DNA of 64,000 bases, from the NCBI GenBank assembly GCA_023078685.1, contig JALGAS010000003.1:1364001-1428000 (forward strand). Reading direction: 5' to 3'. A model generated the notes under the pieces. That model made no database searches, had not been told where the DNA came from, and saw only the letters and a program-made list of their open reading frames with translations. Shown here in pieces: positions 1-10,085 of this stretch. The first letter of the stretch is position 1, and every line of letters begins with the position of its first letter. This DNA comes from Neopestalotiopsis rosae (lineage: Eukaryota; Ascomycota; Sordariomycetes; Amphisphaeriales; Sporocadaceae). The translations under genes were made by a program, and so were the position numbers.

Positions 1-91
1 CTTGGGTCCCTTTGCCAAGTAGGAGAGAAATGGTCGAAATTTATTTATCATGGACAATCTGCGCTTTTGGACGTGATCACCAAGCAGCACA

Positions 92-1327
92 ATGATTCGT
101 CGCCATTTCCCTGTCACCTGCAAAGCTGGTTCATCCAGCCTGCGGCACATTCTCGGCTCACAAGAAACGCGGCATTTCGGCTGGAAGGGTACCGGGCACT
201 CGATCATGATGCCTTCCATGCCAAGTCGCTTGAGCCATACAATGCGCAAGCAAAATTCTCTTCCAGCAGCCTACTACCGTGGCGGAACTTCGCGCGCGGT
301 GATGTTCAAGGCGGATGACCTACCAGCAGATAGGGAGGCATGGCGGGCGCTTTTCCTGGGCGTGATCGGAAGTCCGGACACACAAAATGGATGGCAGCTC
401 GACGGCATGGGCGGTGGAATCTCGAGCTTGTCGAAAGTGTGCGTGGTAGGGCGGTCGCAGCTAACGGACGGCACCGCTGATGTCGACTACACCTTCGTGT
501 CGCTCGGCGTCCGCGACGACCACGTCGACTACTCGAGCAATTGCGGCAACATGTCGGCGGCAGTGGGGCCGTTTGCCGTTGACGCGGGCTTGATTGAGGT
601 ACGCATGACTGAGGAGCCGCACGACATTACGGTCCGTATCCACAACACCAACACAGGCAAGATCATTCATGCCGTCTTTCCAGTCGTGGAGGGAGAGGCC
701 GCGGCCTACGGTGACCTAGCTATTGACGGCGTCGCCGGGACCGCGGCGCCCGTAAGGCTCGAATTCGTCCGCCCAGCGGGGTCCCGGACCGGCCAGCTGC
801 TGCCGACGGGCCATGCGACCGATATCATTGAGGGCGTTGCCACGACCTGCATCGACGTGGCCAACCCGGCGTGCTTTGTGCTGGCTTCGGATCTCGGCGT
901 GCCGGGCGATATAACGCCGCAGCAGATTGACGACCATCCGACGCTGCTCGTGACGCTCGACAAGATCCGTCGTCAGGCAGGCTTCTTGATGGGTCTGGCC
1001 TCTTCGCCAGCCGAGGTTCCTGGAAGCGTTCCCAAGATCGCTATGGTCTCGCCTGCCGAAGGAGGCCTGATGGCACGGGCCCTGTCGGTTGGCCAGCCGC
1101 ACAAGGCAATACCCGTCACCGTAGCCCTAGCCGCCGCCGCGGCTGCCAAGTTGCCGGGCAGTACGGTGCATCAATGTGTAAAACAAGGCGACGATGGCCT
1201 CGTCATTAATCACGCGAGCGGCACTATCAAGGTGGATGCCAAATACGATGAAGCCGGAGATCTGGAAGTGGCCACCGTCTTTCGCACCGCGAGGCGGCTG
1301 ATGGAAGGGAGTATCTTCTGGAAATAA
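92..1327 (+). CDS. PrpF-family 2-methylaconitate / oxalomesaconate isomerase-like protein
   Basis: The single-exon ORF encodes 411 aa of the PrpF (DUF453) fold, a diaminopimelate-epimerase-like double domain. Bacterial relatives isomerise 2-methyl-trans-aconitate in the 2-methylcitrate cycle or tautomerise 4-oxalomesaconate; the substrate of the fungal protein is not shown by the sequence. Visible family marks are RGGTSRAVMF at about residues 63-72, the glycine-rich GGGISSLSKV with the conserved Lys at 115, and SSNCGNMS with the conserved Cys at 151; Lys and Cys are the catalytic pair known in PrpF. The ATG at 92 gives about 50 extra N-terminal residues rich in Arg/Ser/His and poor in acidic residues, which could be a mitochondrial presequence. 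An ATG at 242 would give a protein of usual bacterial length. An upstream exon before the window cannot be excluded. It converges on the ATPase gene, with stops about 440 bp apart. Confidence 0.9.
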   Translation: MIRRHFPVTCKAGSSSLRHILGSQETRHFGWKGTGHSIMMPSMPSRLSHTMRKQNSLPAAYYRGGTSRAVMFKADDLPADREAWRALFLGVIGSPDTQNGWQLDGMGGGISSLSKVCVVGRSQLTDGTADVDYTFVSLGVRDDHVDYSSNCGNMSAAVGPFAVDAGLIEVRMTEEPHDITVRIHNTNTGKIIHAVFPVVEGEAAAYGDLAIDGVAGTAAPVRLEFVRPAGSRTGQLLPTGHATDIIEGVATTCIDVANPACFVLASDLGVPGDITPQQIDDHPTLLVTLDKIRRQAGFLMGLASSPAEVPGSVPKIAMVSPAEGGLMARALSVGQPHKAIPVTVALAAAAAAKLPGSTVHQCVKQGDDGLVINHASGTIKVDAKYDEAGDLEVATVFRTARRLMEGSIFWK

Positions 1328-1768
1328 AGGTGTGGCGTCAAGGCATAAAGCGAATCGATTATATCTTGACTCTGATATATATATGTATATATGTACACTA
1401 CTCAACAGTATGTTGTCCGATTCCTGTCATTTAAGCGATTCAACGTCTCCTTTTTTTCATACATACCCTGAACTTGCGACTGAAGTTGTAGAAACCGGCA
1501 GGTCGCGTATTGGTTGATTTTGAAAGTTTTCTGCCAGTAACCAGGATTATCCTTTGTTTCTGAACATATAAATCTATTCCGTATCATTTTGATCTACAGA
1601 AGAAAGAAGTTTAGAAGAACAATATGGGACCCTTACGCAGACTGTTGCTTGGTCATTACAATTGAATTAAAACCTCTAAATTTGAATGCAGACTCCCCAT
1701 AACTCATTAATCATTAAGCAATTTTCCTCCACCTTTTTCCAATCCAAATATGTCTTTATCTTATTCAA
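1328..1768. other. intergenic, convergent 3' ends
   Basis: This is the space between the stop codons of the PrpF-like gene and the ATPase gene. It is A/T-rich, with a short (TA)n-like run near 1375-1395, and presumably holds both 3' UTRs and polyadenylation signals. No coding or RNA gene is visible. Confidence 0.6.
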
Positions 1769-4700
1769 TCATACTCTGCTCCTCGAGACGCTCCGAGAGG
1801 CATTGTTAATCCGCGAATCACTAGTATTCTTCCTCCCAAAGCTCTTCCAACTCTTCAAACTGCTAAAACTCATGGTATGCGTGAACCGGCGACCGACCTC
1901 CTGCTCTCCCTGGCTGAAGGCGCCCTTGACCACGGCCTTGTCCTCGAGCAGGCCAAAGACGCGCTTGGTCATCTTCCACAGCTCGACGCCGGCAACGAAG
2001 AGCACGAGGGCGGCCACGACAATGGCCCACTCCCACGAGATGGCCGTGTGCTTGAAGACGTTGGTGTTGACCACGGGTATGTAGACGACGGGGAAGACGG
2101 AGAGGCCGCCAATGACCACGGCCCAGAACAGAAACTTGTTGCCGTAAATGTCTTTGAAGAAGGGAAACTTGGAGTCCGAGTCCGGGTTGAGCTTGAACAT
2201 GGAGCGTCGGAGGTCCTTGAACTCCCAGGCGCTGATCAGGATCAGCCAGGTGAGCTCGGCAAAGACGGTGGCGCGGGCGCGGAAGACGGGGATGCAGGCG
2301 TCGGAAAAGGCGCCGTTGCAGTCGTGGCCCAGATTGCCGCCGTTGGCGCCATAGACCACCACGACAAAGGACATTAGGGTCAAGACGCCCATCAAGAGCC
2401 CGTAGACGAGCATGTCGACAAGAATCTGGTTGGTAAAGACGCCGCGCTTCTTGTCGTGCGGGGGCTTGCGCATCACCATCGGAGACGCCTGCTCGCGCCC
2501 GAGTCCAAAGGCCGGGAAGGAGGAAGTGAGCATGTTGATCCAGAGAATCTCCAAGGGGGAGATGGGGAAGACGGAGTAACCGGTGCTGTCTCGGAACGCC
2601 AGACCGCAGATGAGCAGAATGACCTCGCCAACGTTGGAGGTGAGGAGGTGCAGGATGAACTTTTGGATATTGTCAAACATGCGCCGCCCCTCGCGAATGG
2701 CGGCGACGATGGAGTTGAACTTGTCGTCCGTCAGCACAATCTTGGCGGCCGACTTGGCCACGTCGGATCCGGAACCCATGGCGATGCCGACGTCGGCACG
2801 CGACAGCGATGGTGCGTCGTTTACGCCATCGCCCGTCATGGCCATGAAGGCGTTGCGGCGGCGGAGTGCCTCAATCATTCGTGTCTTTGTGTCGGGGGCA
2901 CAGCGGGCCAGCACTAATGGAAGTTCCGGCAGAGCATCGATTTCGGCATCTGAGAGCTTGTCAAAGTCCGAGGCCTTCTGAATGACGGACTCAGCGACGT
3001 CGGCAGGGAATATTCCCATATTGTGCGGCAAGATTCCGACCTCCTTGGCAATGGCTGTTGCGGTCGCCGGGTGATCTCCAGTAAGCATGTGAACTCGGAT
3101 ACCCGCGGTGGAACATTCAGCAATCGCAGGAGTGGTCTCGCGCCGTGGGGGATCGTAGATACCCGCTAGACCGAGCAGAGTGAGGCCGTTTTCAACAGAC
3201 TTTCGGAGCGCGTCGTCCCCATCGTGGCCCTCGGAGGACGATTTCTCATCGTACTGGCCATTCCATGGCCGTGAAGCAATGGCGAGTACACGCTGTCCTT
3301 GCGAAGCAAAGTCGTCCATTTGCTTGAGAATCAGCTCCTTGTAAGAATCCGTCATTTCTTCGGCGTTGTCCCCGATACCAGCGGTTGTACAAAGATCAAG
3401 GATACGCTCGACAGCACCCTTCGTGAAGACCATACTGTGATCAATATCTGCGTGATTGTAAATCACCGACATGCGCTTGATGGAGCTGTCAAATGGAAAC
3501 TCGGCAACCTGTTTCCAGCCACCTTCAGTTTCAAGAGTCTTCTTGCCCTTGTTGAATCGATGCGCGAAAACCTGCAAGGCAATCTCGGTGGGCTCGCCGG
3601 TTGTCTTCCACTTGCGTTCATCAGCATTCGCTTCTGTTTCTTGCCGGACAGTAGCCAAGTTACACAAAGCGGCGGAAAGAAGGAAGGCTTCGAGCTCAGA
3701 AGTCATGGATGCCTCGGTCTCGTTCTTCTTGGTTGATCTGAAGTTGACTTTGTCGTCGGGGACATCGAACTTGAGCGCAGTGGCACTTCGCTCTTGATCA
3801 AAGTCACGCTTCTCCGGGTCGGCATCAGGTTTGTTTTCACCCGCTTCGGCCCAAGTGACGCGGCCGATTGTTGGATTACTGGGATCCTTGGAATCGTGAA
3901 CAGTGTAGACTTTTTTGCGTGGTATCCATACTTTCTTCACAATCATGGCGCCTTGGGTGAGCGTGCCCGTCTTGTCCGAGCAGATATTGGTCACTCCGCC
4001 GAGTGCCTCAAGCGCAGAAAGATCTCGAACGACAACATTGGCTTTTCTCATGACTGTGGTGGCCACGACCATAGTGATCGTTAATACTGCCACGAGAGAC
4101 TCGGGTATGATGGCGATTCCAGTGGAGATCGCGTAAATGATGACTTCTTTGGGCACATTGAATCTGTTGACGCCAAACACAATGACGGCCAAAATAAGGG
4201 CACAGCCAAATAAGATATAGGCCAGCTTGGACAACTTGATCTGTAGTGGTGTTCCTTCAGTTAAACCTCTGGATTTCTGTGTTAGTCACAAATATTTGAT
4301 GATGGAGAGGAAAACCTTCAGCGCTACTCACAAGAATTTGCCTACAAAGTCCCAAATACGCTTTGTCAATCCAACAACAGGCTGACGCTTTCCATATTTC
4401 TTGTAGTTCATGGAACGACCGGCTTTTCTGTTCTTCTTGGTTGTAGAGGCTGCAATTTTACCAACCTCGGTCTGCATTCCAGTTGCGATCACAATGCCAC
4501 GACCACGACCTTTGCGGACGATTGTGGTTCCGTACGCAACATTGATACGGTCGCCAATACCTAGTTCCTCGGTTTCCAAGTGCTGTTCGATCTTTTCGAC
4601 TGGCATAGATTCGCCTGTCAAGGATTGTTCATCAGTTGTTAGGTTCATGACCTCAAACAGGCGGAGGTCGGCGGGTATGGTGTCGCCCATTTTCAAGAGG

Positions 4701-5241
4701 ACAATGTCTCCGGGGACGACCTCGGAACTGTGGTTGCGCGTTAGCAGAGTGTGTCAAAATATCATTGCCAGTGCGGCATACTTGGGAATAACCTGAGTCT
4801 TGCCATCGCGCAAAACATTAGCACTCGGGGACGACAGAGCTCTGAGAGCCTCCATTTTCTTCTCGGCGCCGTATTCTTGGTAGAAACCAACAGAAACATT
4901 GAGAAAGATAACGGCAGCAAGGACGCCGCCTTCAACGTAGTCTTGAACACCAAAACTCAGTCCCATTGCGAAGAAAAGCACCTGTTCGATTAGTATATCT
5001 TGGCCAAACTCAGATGGGTAGGATGCCCTAGACTTACCAAGATCATGGCATTAAGAAGTTGTCGCAGAAAAATAGTGTACCAAGGAATCGCACCGCCAAC
5101 ATCAAGCTCATTTGGTGGATGCTTTTCCTGGAGCTGCGCGACCTGGGCGGATGTGAGGCCCCTTTCGATGTCCGTGTCCAACTTCTGAGCGACATCTTGG
5201 ACAGGTAGAAGGAAGGGGTGCTTCTCAGATACCCCGGCCAT
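1769..5241 (-). CDS. ENA-type (type IID) Na+/K+-exporting P-type ATPase
   Basis: Four exons join in frame: 5241-5038, 4981-4782, 4727-4332 and 4268-1769, giving 1099 aa. The introns have GTAAGT, GTATGC and GTGAGT donors; two show clear CTAAC branch points. Type IID pumps extrude Na+ (or K+) at the plasma membrane and confer salt and alkaline tolerance. Seen in order: N-terminal P-ATPase domain (residues about 5-75), actuator loop with LTGES in exon 3, PESL in the fourth helix, phosphorylation motif DKTGTLT with Asp at about 365, MLTGD, MTGDGVND hinge, and the C-terminal helices with SVFPISPLEILWINML, typical of ENA rather than SERCA or PMCA pumps. A cytosolic C-tail rich in Ser/Arg follows the last helix. 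Length matches fungal ENA proteins (about 1050-1100 aa). The divergent upstream region carries eight GCCAAG/CTTGGC sites, suggesting PacC-dependent alkaline induction (inference). No defects were seen. Confidence 0.95.
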
Positions 5242-5344
5242 TGTGGGTGACTAGTGGAGTTGGCGAGGAGAGTCGAGATGTTTTATACACTTCCATCAAG
5301 TTGAGGTGTGAACGATGATGATCAGCCGGGTTGTGAACAGAAAA

Positions 5345-6427
5345 CTTGGCAGATTCGTGATGGGCAGTTCATGGAATGTGACCGAGACATTCGTTGTCTG
5401 GATTCTTGATTTTTAGAATATTTTCTCTTTACGATATCCGGGCAGGTACCCGACTTATATACTTGCAACATGATGGAAACATTGACAGCTCGTGGAGATG
5501 CCCAGCATCAGAGTCATGAATCTAGCAGCTTGGTGCCAAGAGCCCAAGAACTCTATACCATGACCTCAGGCGATGGTAGCATGGATTAGACATGGTTCGA
5601 GATAGAACCAAACGGTCGGGAGGCGACTGCTGATTGGTATCGAATGTTATCACAGCATTGGCAGAAGCCACTCCAAGACTTTTGGTTTCCCACCACTTTG
5701 GTCATAAAAGAGTGGCATTTCACATCATCAGTCCATCCGTCAGCTTGGCCCCGAAGCAGCGTATGCGTCGGGCCCGGTCTTGTCCACTCACAGCGCCGCT
5801 GCCGGGCCGCCAAGTCACGTGGCAAGCTTCCTATCTGCAATCCAAGAACTTGGCGTGCGGAATTCGGCATCTCCGTGACCATGTACGAGGCTGAGCCCGA
5901 GAGGCTCGATATGTCAATAAAGCCGTGTTTCTTGCTCAGCAAAACCAGTGACGTTTGTCCCCATGATGAGGCGGGTAGAAGCGAAGGACTATTGCAGAGG
6001 GGGACGATTTGATTGATACGAATCGATTCTTGGCCATTGCGACATGAGCGCTAATATCTTCCAAGCTGTGAAGACTGTTATTCACATACACGGCCGAGAC
6101 CTGCTTTAGGGCAACCAGACTTGCCAGACATGCCAAGTTTGGCCTTTAAGAAAGCTTTGTGGCTGGCTCAACATTTGCTCTGATAACCTTTGGCTCGCGT
6201 GCGGGGGACCGCCGCCGCCTTATCAAGTCATATGCGTTGTTGCAGCAGATCAAACTGAGCCCTTGGAGCTGGACTAGTGAATCTGACAACTGGGAACCGA
6301 GAAGGAAAAAGAGGCGCCTACTAGTAACGGCCGCTTGAGTCCTATGGGATGCTGCTGCTGCAATAGACAACAATATTCCAATACACATCGATGATCAAAA
6401 GAAGATAGGCAGTGGCCAGCACTTGGC
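5345..6427. promoter_or_regulatory. cluster of eight PacC-type (GCCAAG/CTTGGC) sites upstream of the ENA ATPase
   Basis: Exact hexamers lie at 5345-5350, 5535-5540, 5744-5749, 5809-5814, 5849-5854, 6029-6034, 6132-6137 and 6422-6427, between 104 and 1186 bp upstream of the ATPase ATG. GCCARG is the established binding core of PacC/Rim101. Random expectation for this hexamer on both strands is about 0.5 in 1.08 kb, and elsewhere in non-coding parts of this window it appears roughly once per kb. The sequence shows the sites; control of the ATPase is inferred from position and from known PacC regulation of ENA genes. Confidence 0.6.
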
Positions 6428-7512
6428 AGCTGGCAGCATTACCATGGACAGGAGACGAGAATCGTACTCTGTACCAGCTCTCTGTACGGCTCTGCACGTT
6501 GACAGAACACTACTATGAGAGGACGGCAGCGAGGGACGGACCTGCATTTAGCTCGGCCCTCTTTCGTTGCATGGTCCGTGCAGATTCCGTCATTCAGCTA
6601 AGACATCCCCGCTGTTTTCCCCACAAAGCCCTTGAGAGGTTTGAGTCGAGACGAAAGATTTGTAGGAAGATCAGTTCCGAGCTGCAGGACTGCCAACCCA
6701 GGGCCCCGGCTGTCGAAGATGAATTCAACTCGCCAGACTCGTCCGTCCCATTAAGCTTGCTTGTTACCTACTTGGGGCTGTTTGGCTGTCTGTTGGTATG
6801 TCCTACGACAAATGATCCAATCGTCCAACGTAGGTAATGGCAGTTGGTGACTTTCCAGAATCAGGGTGGTAACACTGCGACTGCTGCTGTTACTGCTTGA
6901 CACAAACAAATGCACGTCATCGTGGATACCTATTCGCAATGCTCCGAAGCTGATCGATATGTGGTGTCCTCTGTTGTGCGCAAACCATTCAAGTGGAACC
7001 CCCCAAGACGTGCAAAATATGAGAGCACAACAGCATTGAACCAGAGCGATTTGACAGCAGGTTTCGATCCAATTCGACTCGGTTCAGTGCGCCTCTCAGA
7101 TCTATTAGACAAGCATAAGCACCAGTCAGCAGCCTACGCCAGGGACACACTCACTAATGAATTACCCGAGAGACTCGACGACTCGTCAATGGAGCAGCAT
7201 TTCAAGCATTATGCCGGGATGGCGAGTTGGCTTCCTTTGGCTGGCAGGACTCTGGAGGCTTGATCCTCGATCTGTCACTGATCCAAGTTTAATAAGCTGA
7301 ACCACATGCAGTAGCAGCCGAAGCAGCCTCTCTCACCCGCGTGCGCCGGCGCTTCCCCTCCCTGCTTTCCCCATCCAGTCCAAGTCCAAAGAGCAGAAAC
7401 AGCAACAGAAATCTGCGGAGATTGCCTTGCCCGCCTGCCCCCAGTCCCAGTTTCCCTCGTGGGAAGTGACTAAAAAACCTACCGATTGCCGCAAGGAAGC
7501 AAAACAAGCAAC

Positions 7513-7551
7513 GTGTGTGTGTGAGTAAGTGTGTGCGTGTGTGTGTGTGCG
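7513..7551. repeat. (GT)n microsatellite
   Basis: Interrupted GT dinucleotide run, broken by GAGTAA and GC units, in the leader region upstream of the AT-hook-like gene. Confidence 0.85.
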
Positions 7552-7607
7552 CAGGATCAATTTGTGACGGATGGATACCTCCTCTGGGCTCGCTCGCAGC
7601 AAGCAAA

Positions 7608-7623
7608 TAGGTAGGTAGGTAGG
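7608..7623. repeat. (TAGG)4 tandem repeat
   Basis: Four perfect TAGG units, about 500 bp upstream of the next ATG. TAGGTA-type runs are common in promoters of filamentous ascomycetes. Confidence 0.8.
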
Positions 7624-8123
7624 TTGCGTGCAGCTGTGCGTCTGATGTAACTAAAGTACTCCATACTTCCTACTTCTGTCTGTTTTACACACTTACCTAG
7701 GTAATTGTGTACACACAAGACTCCAGTCTCTAAAGCTTCTTGTCCATTGTTTTCCCGATCCGCCTTGACTCTGATTTGTTTGAGCTTCTACCGTGCTTGC
7801 AGCTTACTTACCCAACCCTACCTCAACTCACCTTACTTCACTTCACTTACATCCAAGGTACACTACCACCTACCTCCCAACCTCTCATCTTGTTGCTCTT
7901 TTGACATATCCCTTCTCTTTCCACGTGTGTGGCCGCCACCCATAGCAAGCCTCACGTCTTCCCACCGAGCAAATCGCAAGCTCTTTTTAACCTCACTGTT
8001 GCAATCCCGTCTTCATTCGACGACTCATCTGCCGACGACCGTCTCATATAATTCCGCGCGCAGTATCCGCCCGGCGCATATACTTTATAGAGCTTCGCCA
8101 GTCTAGCCCCTTACGTCATCGCA

Positions 8124-9522
8124 ATGGCCGACCTCGCGACTCAGAGCGCCAACCCAGGTACGAACGCCAACACGCGCAACCCAAGCAATCTTATTCGAGC
8201 GCATTCATTCCAGCATTTTCATCGTCGCATGCTTGATACAATCATATCGTCAGACAGCCAAGTGGTCATTGTCTAAATATCTGGTCCCATTGTAGCAATT
8301 ATGATCCTGCGCCGTCTGCGCGATACAATGCGCTAACGCCGATGCATTCCTATAGTCGCCAACAAGCCCGCCAGCACCATTGGCGGCAATGCGCCGCCAA
8401 CGCCCCCGGAAACTCAAGAAGTGAAGAGCGCCAATCCAGCTACTACACTTCCTGCCTCGGCAGATGAAGCTACCAAGGCGAACGAGACATCGTCAGTGCC
8501 AGTACCGGCTTCCACCTCCGAAACAGAGCCTTCAAAGGCCCTCGGAGAGACAGAGACCACCGCGCCAGTGAATGGGGTGACTGCCGAATCCGGTAAGTAA
8601 ACCAGCAAAACTTCGAAAAATATGAAGCATTGCAACGCGCTGTGAATGCATCTGCGCAAGTCTTTCGTGGCGAAAGGGATTGCGGAACAAGTTGTTCAAG
8701 CTATGCCAGCACTTCTTCAGCCAAGTGCTACAATCTTGCCTGTCACCATTTCCAAGCAGCCTCTCCCCTGGAGTTACACAATAATAAGCCCAAGCCACGA
8801 TATAATGTGATGTTGTCTAGCTTCGAAACTCGCACAGGGGTCTTAGAGAACCAAAAAGACTACCAGCGTTAGAGACTGACCAGACAGTAGGAACAGGCAC
8901 AGACTCTATAAAGGCGGCTGAGGCCCAGGCCGACCAATTGGCTGCGCAGCCGGAAAAGCCAAGTGACAACCTGAGCTCTGCACCGATCAATGCAGAGCCC
9001 AGCGCAGCAGCAGCAACTCCTGCAAATGAAGAGCTATCCAAGGAGCCCCCCAAGCCGGTCTCCCTAGAGGAAGTTTCCGACCCGGAGGGACCAGCCACTA
9101 AGCTCAAGGCCGCGGAAGACGTAGTCAAGCCAGATGCTGCCAAGGCACCTGAAGCTGCACCGGTTCCCGAGGAGAAGAAGGATGCTGAGATGACTGAGGA
9201 GCAGCCCACAGTGACCACCGGGCCTTCTGCGCCCGAAGCCGTACCGGCTGTCAGCGAGCCCGTCGCGGAGGAGCCCAAGACGGGACAGAAGCGCAAGGCG
9301 GAAGAGCCTGCCGCCGCTGCCCCCGCCGTCAATGGCAACAAGACAGCCGAGCAGCAAGCAAGTCCCGAGAAGAAGCAAAAAGTATCGCCCATTAAAAAGG
9401 TTGCCGAAAAGGTTACCAACACAGTCAAAAAGGTTGGCCGTCCCAAGAAGGAGAAGAAGGAGCCTGCTCCTGTAGGCAAGACCGCCAGAAAGACTCGCAG
9501 CCAAGGAAAGGCCGACGAGTAA
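8124..9522 (+). CDS. low-complexity nuclear protein with AT-hook-like C-terminus
   Basis: Three exons join in frame: 8124-8157, 8356-8592 and 8888-9522, giving 301 aa; phases 1 and 1 match at both junctions, with GTACGA and GTAAGT donors and TAG/CAG acceptors. The start at 8124 follows a long pyrimidine-rich leader. The first two thirds are Ala/Pro/Glu/Thr-rich and acidic, without a recognisable fold. The last third becomes strongly basic: a KRKAEEP nuclear-localisation-like patch, then PEKKQKVSPIKKV, KKVGRPKKEKKEP with a GRP core as in AT-hooks, and a KTARKTRSQGK tail. I infer a chromatin- or DNA-associated nuclear protein. No enzyme or named domain is visible and the family is not recognised. 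A 299-residue open frame on the opposite strand is a codon-bias shadow. It converges on the Trs65 gene. Confidence 0.75.
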
Positions 9523-10085
9523 GAGGAAGAACAAAAAAGTATATGACAAAACTGGACTTTTATAACGCGACTACCCCCTACTGGATTCACTCCTTTCTCA
9601 TTGTTGTTGGAAATTTTGGCAACCTTTGGTATGGTCCCATTTGGATAAGTTTGGGATTTCACCAAAAAGAAAAAAAGAAAAAAGCAAAAAGCTGGTTTCT
9701 CTCTCAGCTGGAACATGTCAGAGAGGAACGAATGTGTCTATTTGTAATGTACATACGCCGTTTTTTCATCACTACTCTTGCATTGTCTTCTCTCTCGTCG
9801 CAGGAAGGGAATTGCGCTCGTCGTACAAGATGTACGACGCCACGAGTGGAATACACAAGTACTTAGGAATTACAATACTACTATATCCAAACTACGAAAT
9901 GATGACTTGTCCATAGTAGAAGATGCAAATCACGTAGCATAAGCATGTGACCAGATCATAGTCAATATGAACAAGACGTAGCCCCGAGTTTATCGTCGAC
10001 TGAAAAGACCTCGTCTTGAATAATTTCGAGTATTGCATGGCAGCTTGAGGAATTATCTAACTTGTCTATATAATTGGTGCCCTGT
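9523..10085. other. intergenic, convergent 3' ends
   Basis: About 560 bp between the stop codons of the AT-hook-like gene and the Trs65 gene. It contains A-rich runs near 9660-9695 that fit 3' UTR sequence. No gene is seen. Confidence 0.6.

Larger units (their letters stand above)
5242..8123. other. divergent intergenic region (ENA ATPase / AT-hook-like protein gene)
   Basis: About 2.9 kb lies between the divergent start codons. Open frames here (for example around 5644-6012 and 6412-6837) are short, match no family I recognise and mostly lack a sensible ATG. The left 1.1 kb holds the PacC-type site cluster. The right part, from about 7300, is the leader/promoter of the rightward gene, with a GT microsatellite, a TAGG repeat, the palindrome ACCTAGGT near 7695 and long pyrimidine-rich stretches (7700-8000), as is usual before fungal transcription starts. 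Confidence 0.6.

Noticed and set aside
6412..6837. 141-codon open frame between the ENA and AT-hook-like genes
   Set aside because: It begins with GTG rather than ATG, has no motif, and lies in a promoter region.
7705..8106. 133-codon open frame just before the AT-hook-like gene
   Set aside because: It has no ATG start and consists of pyrimidine-rich leader translated as Ser/Leu/Pro; treated as 5' leader.
8817..9716. 299-codon open frame on the minus strand
   Set aside because: Antisense to the AT-hook-like gene. The translation is low-complexity Ser/Gly/Ala/Leu produced by the strong codon bias of the sense gene, and no splice signals or motifs support it.
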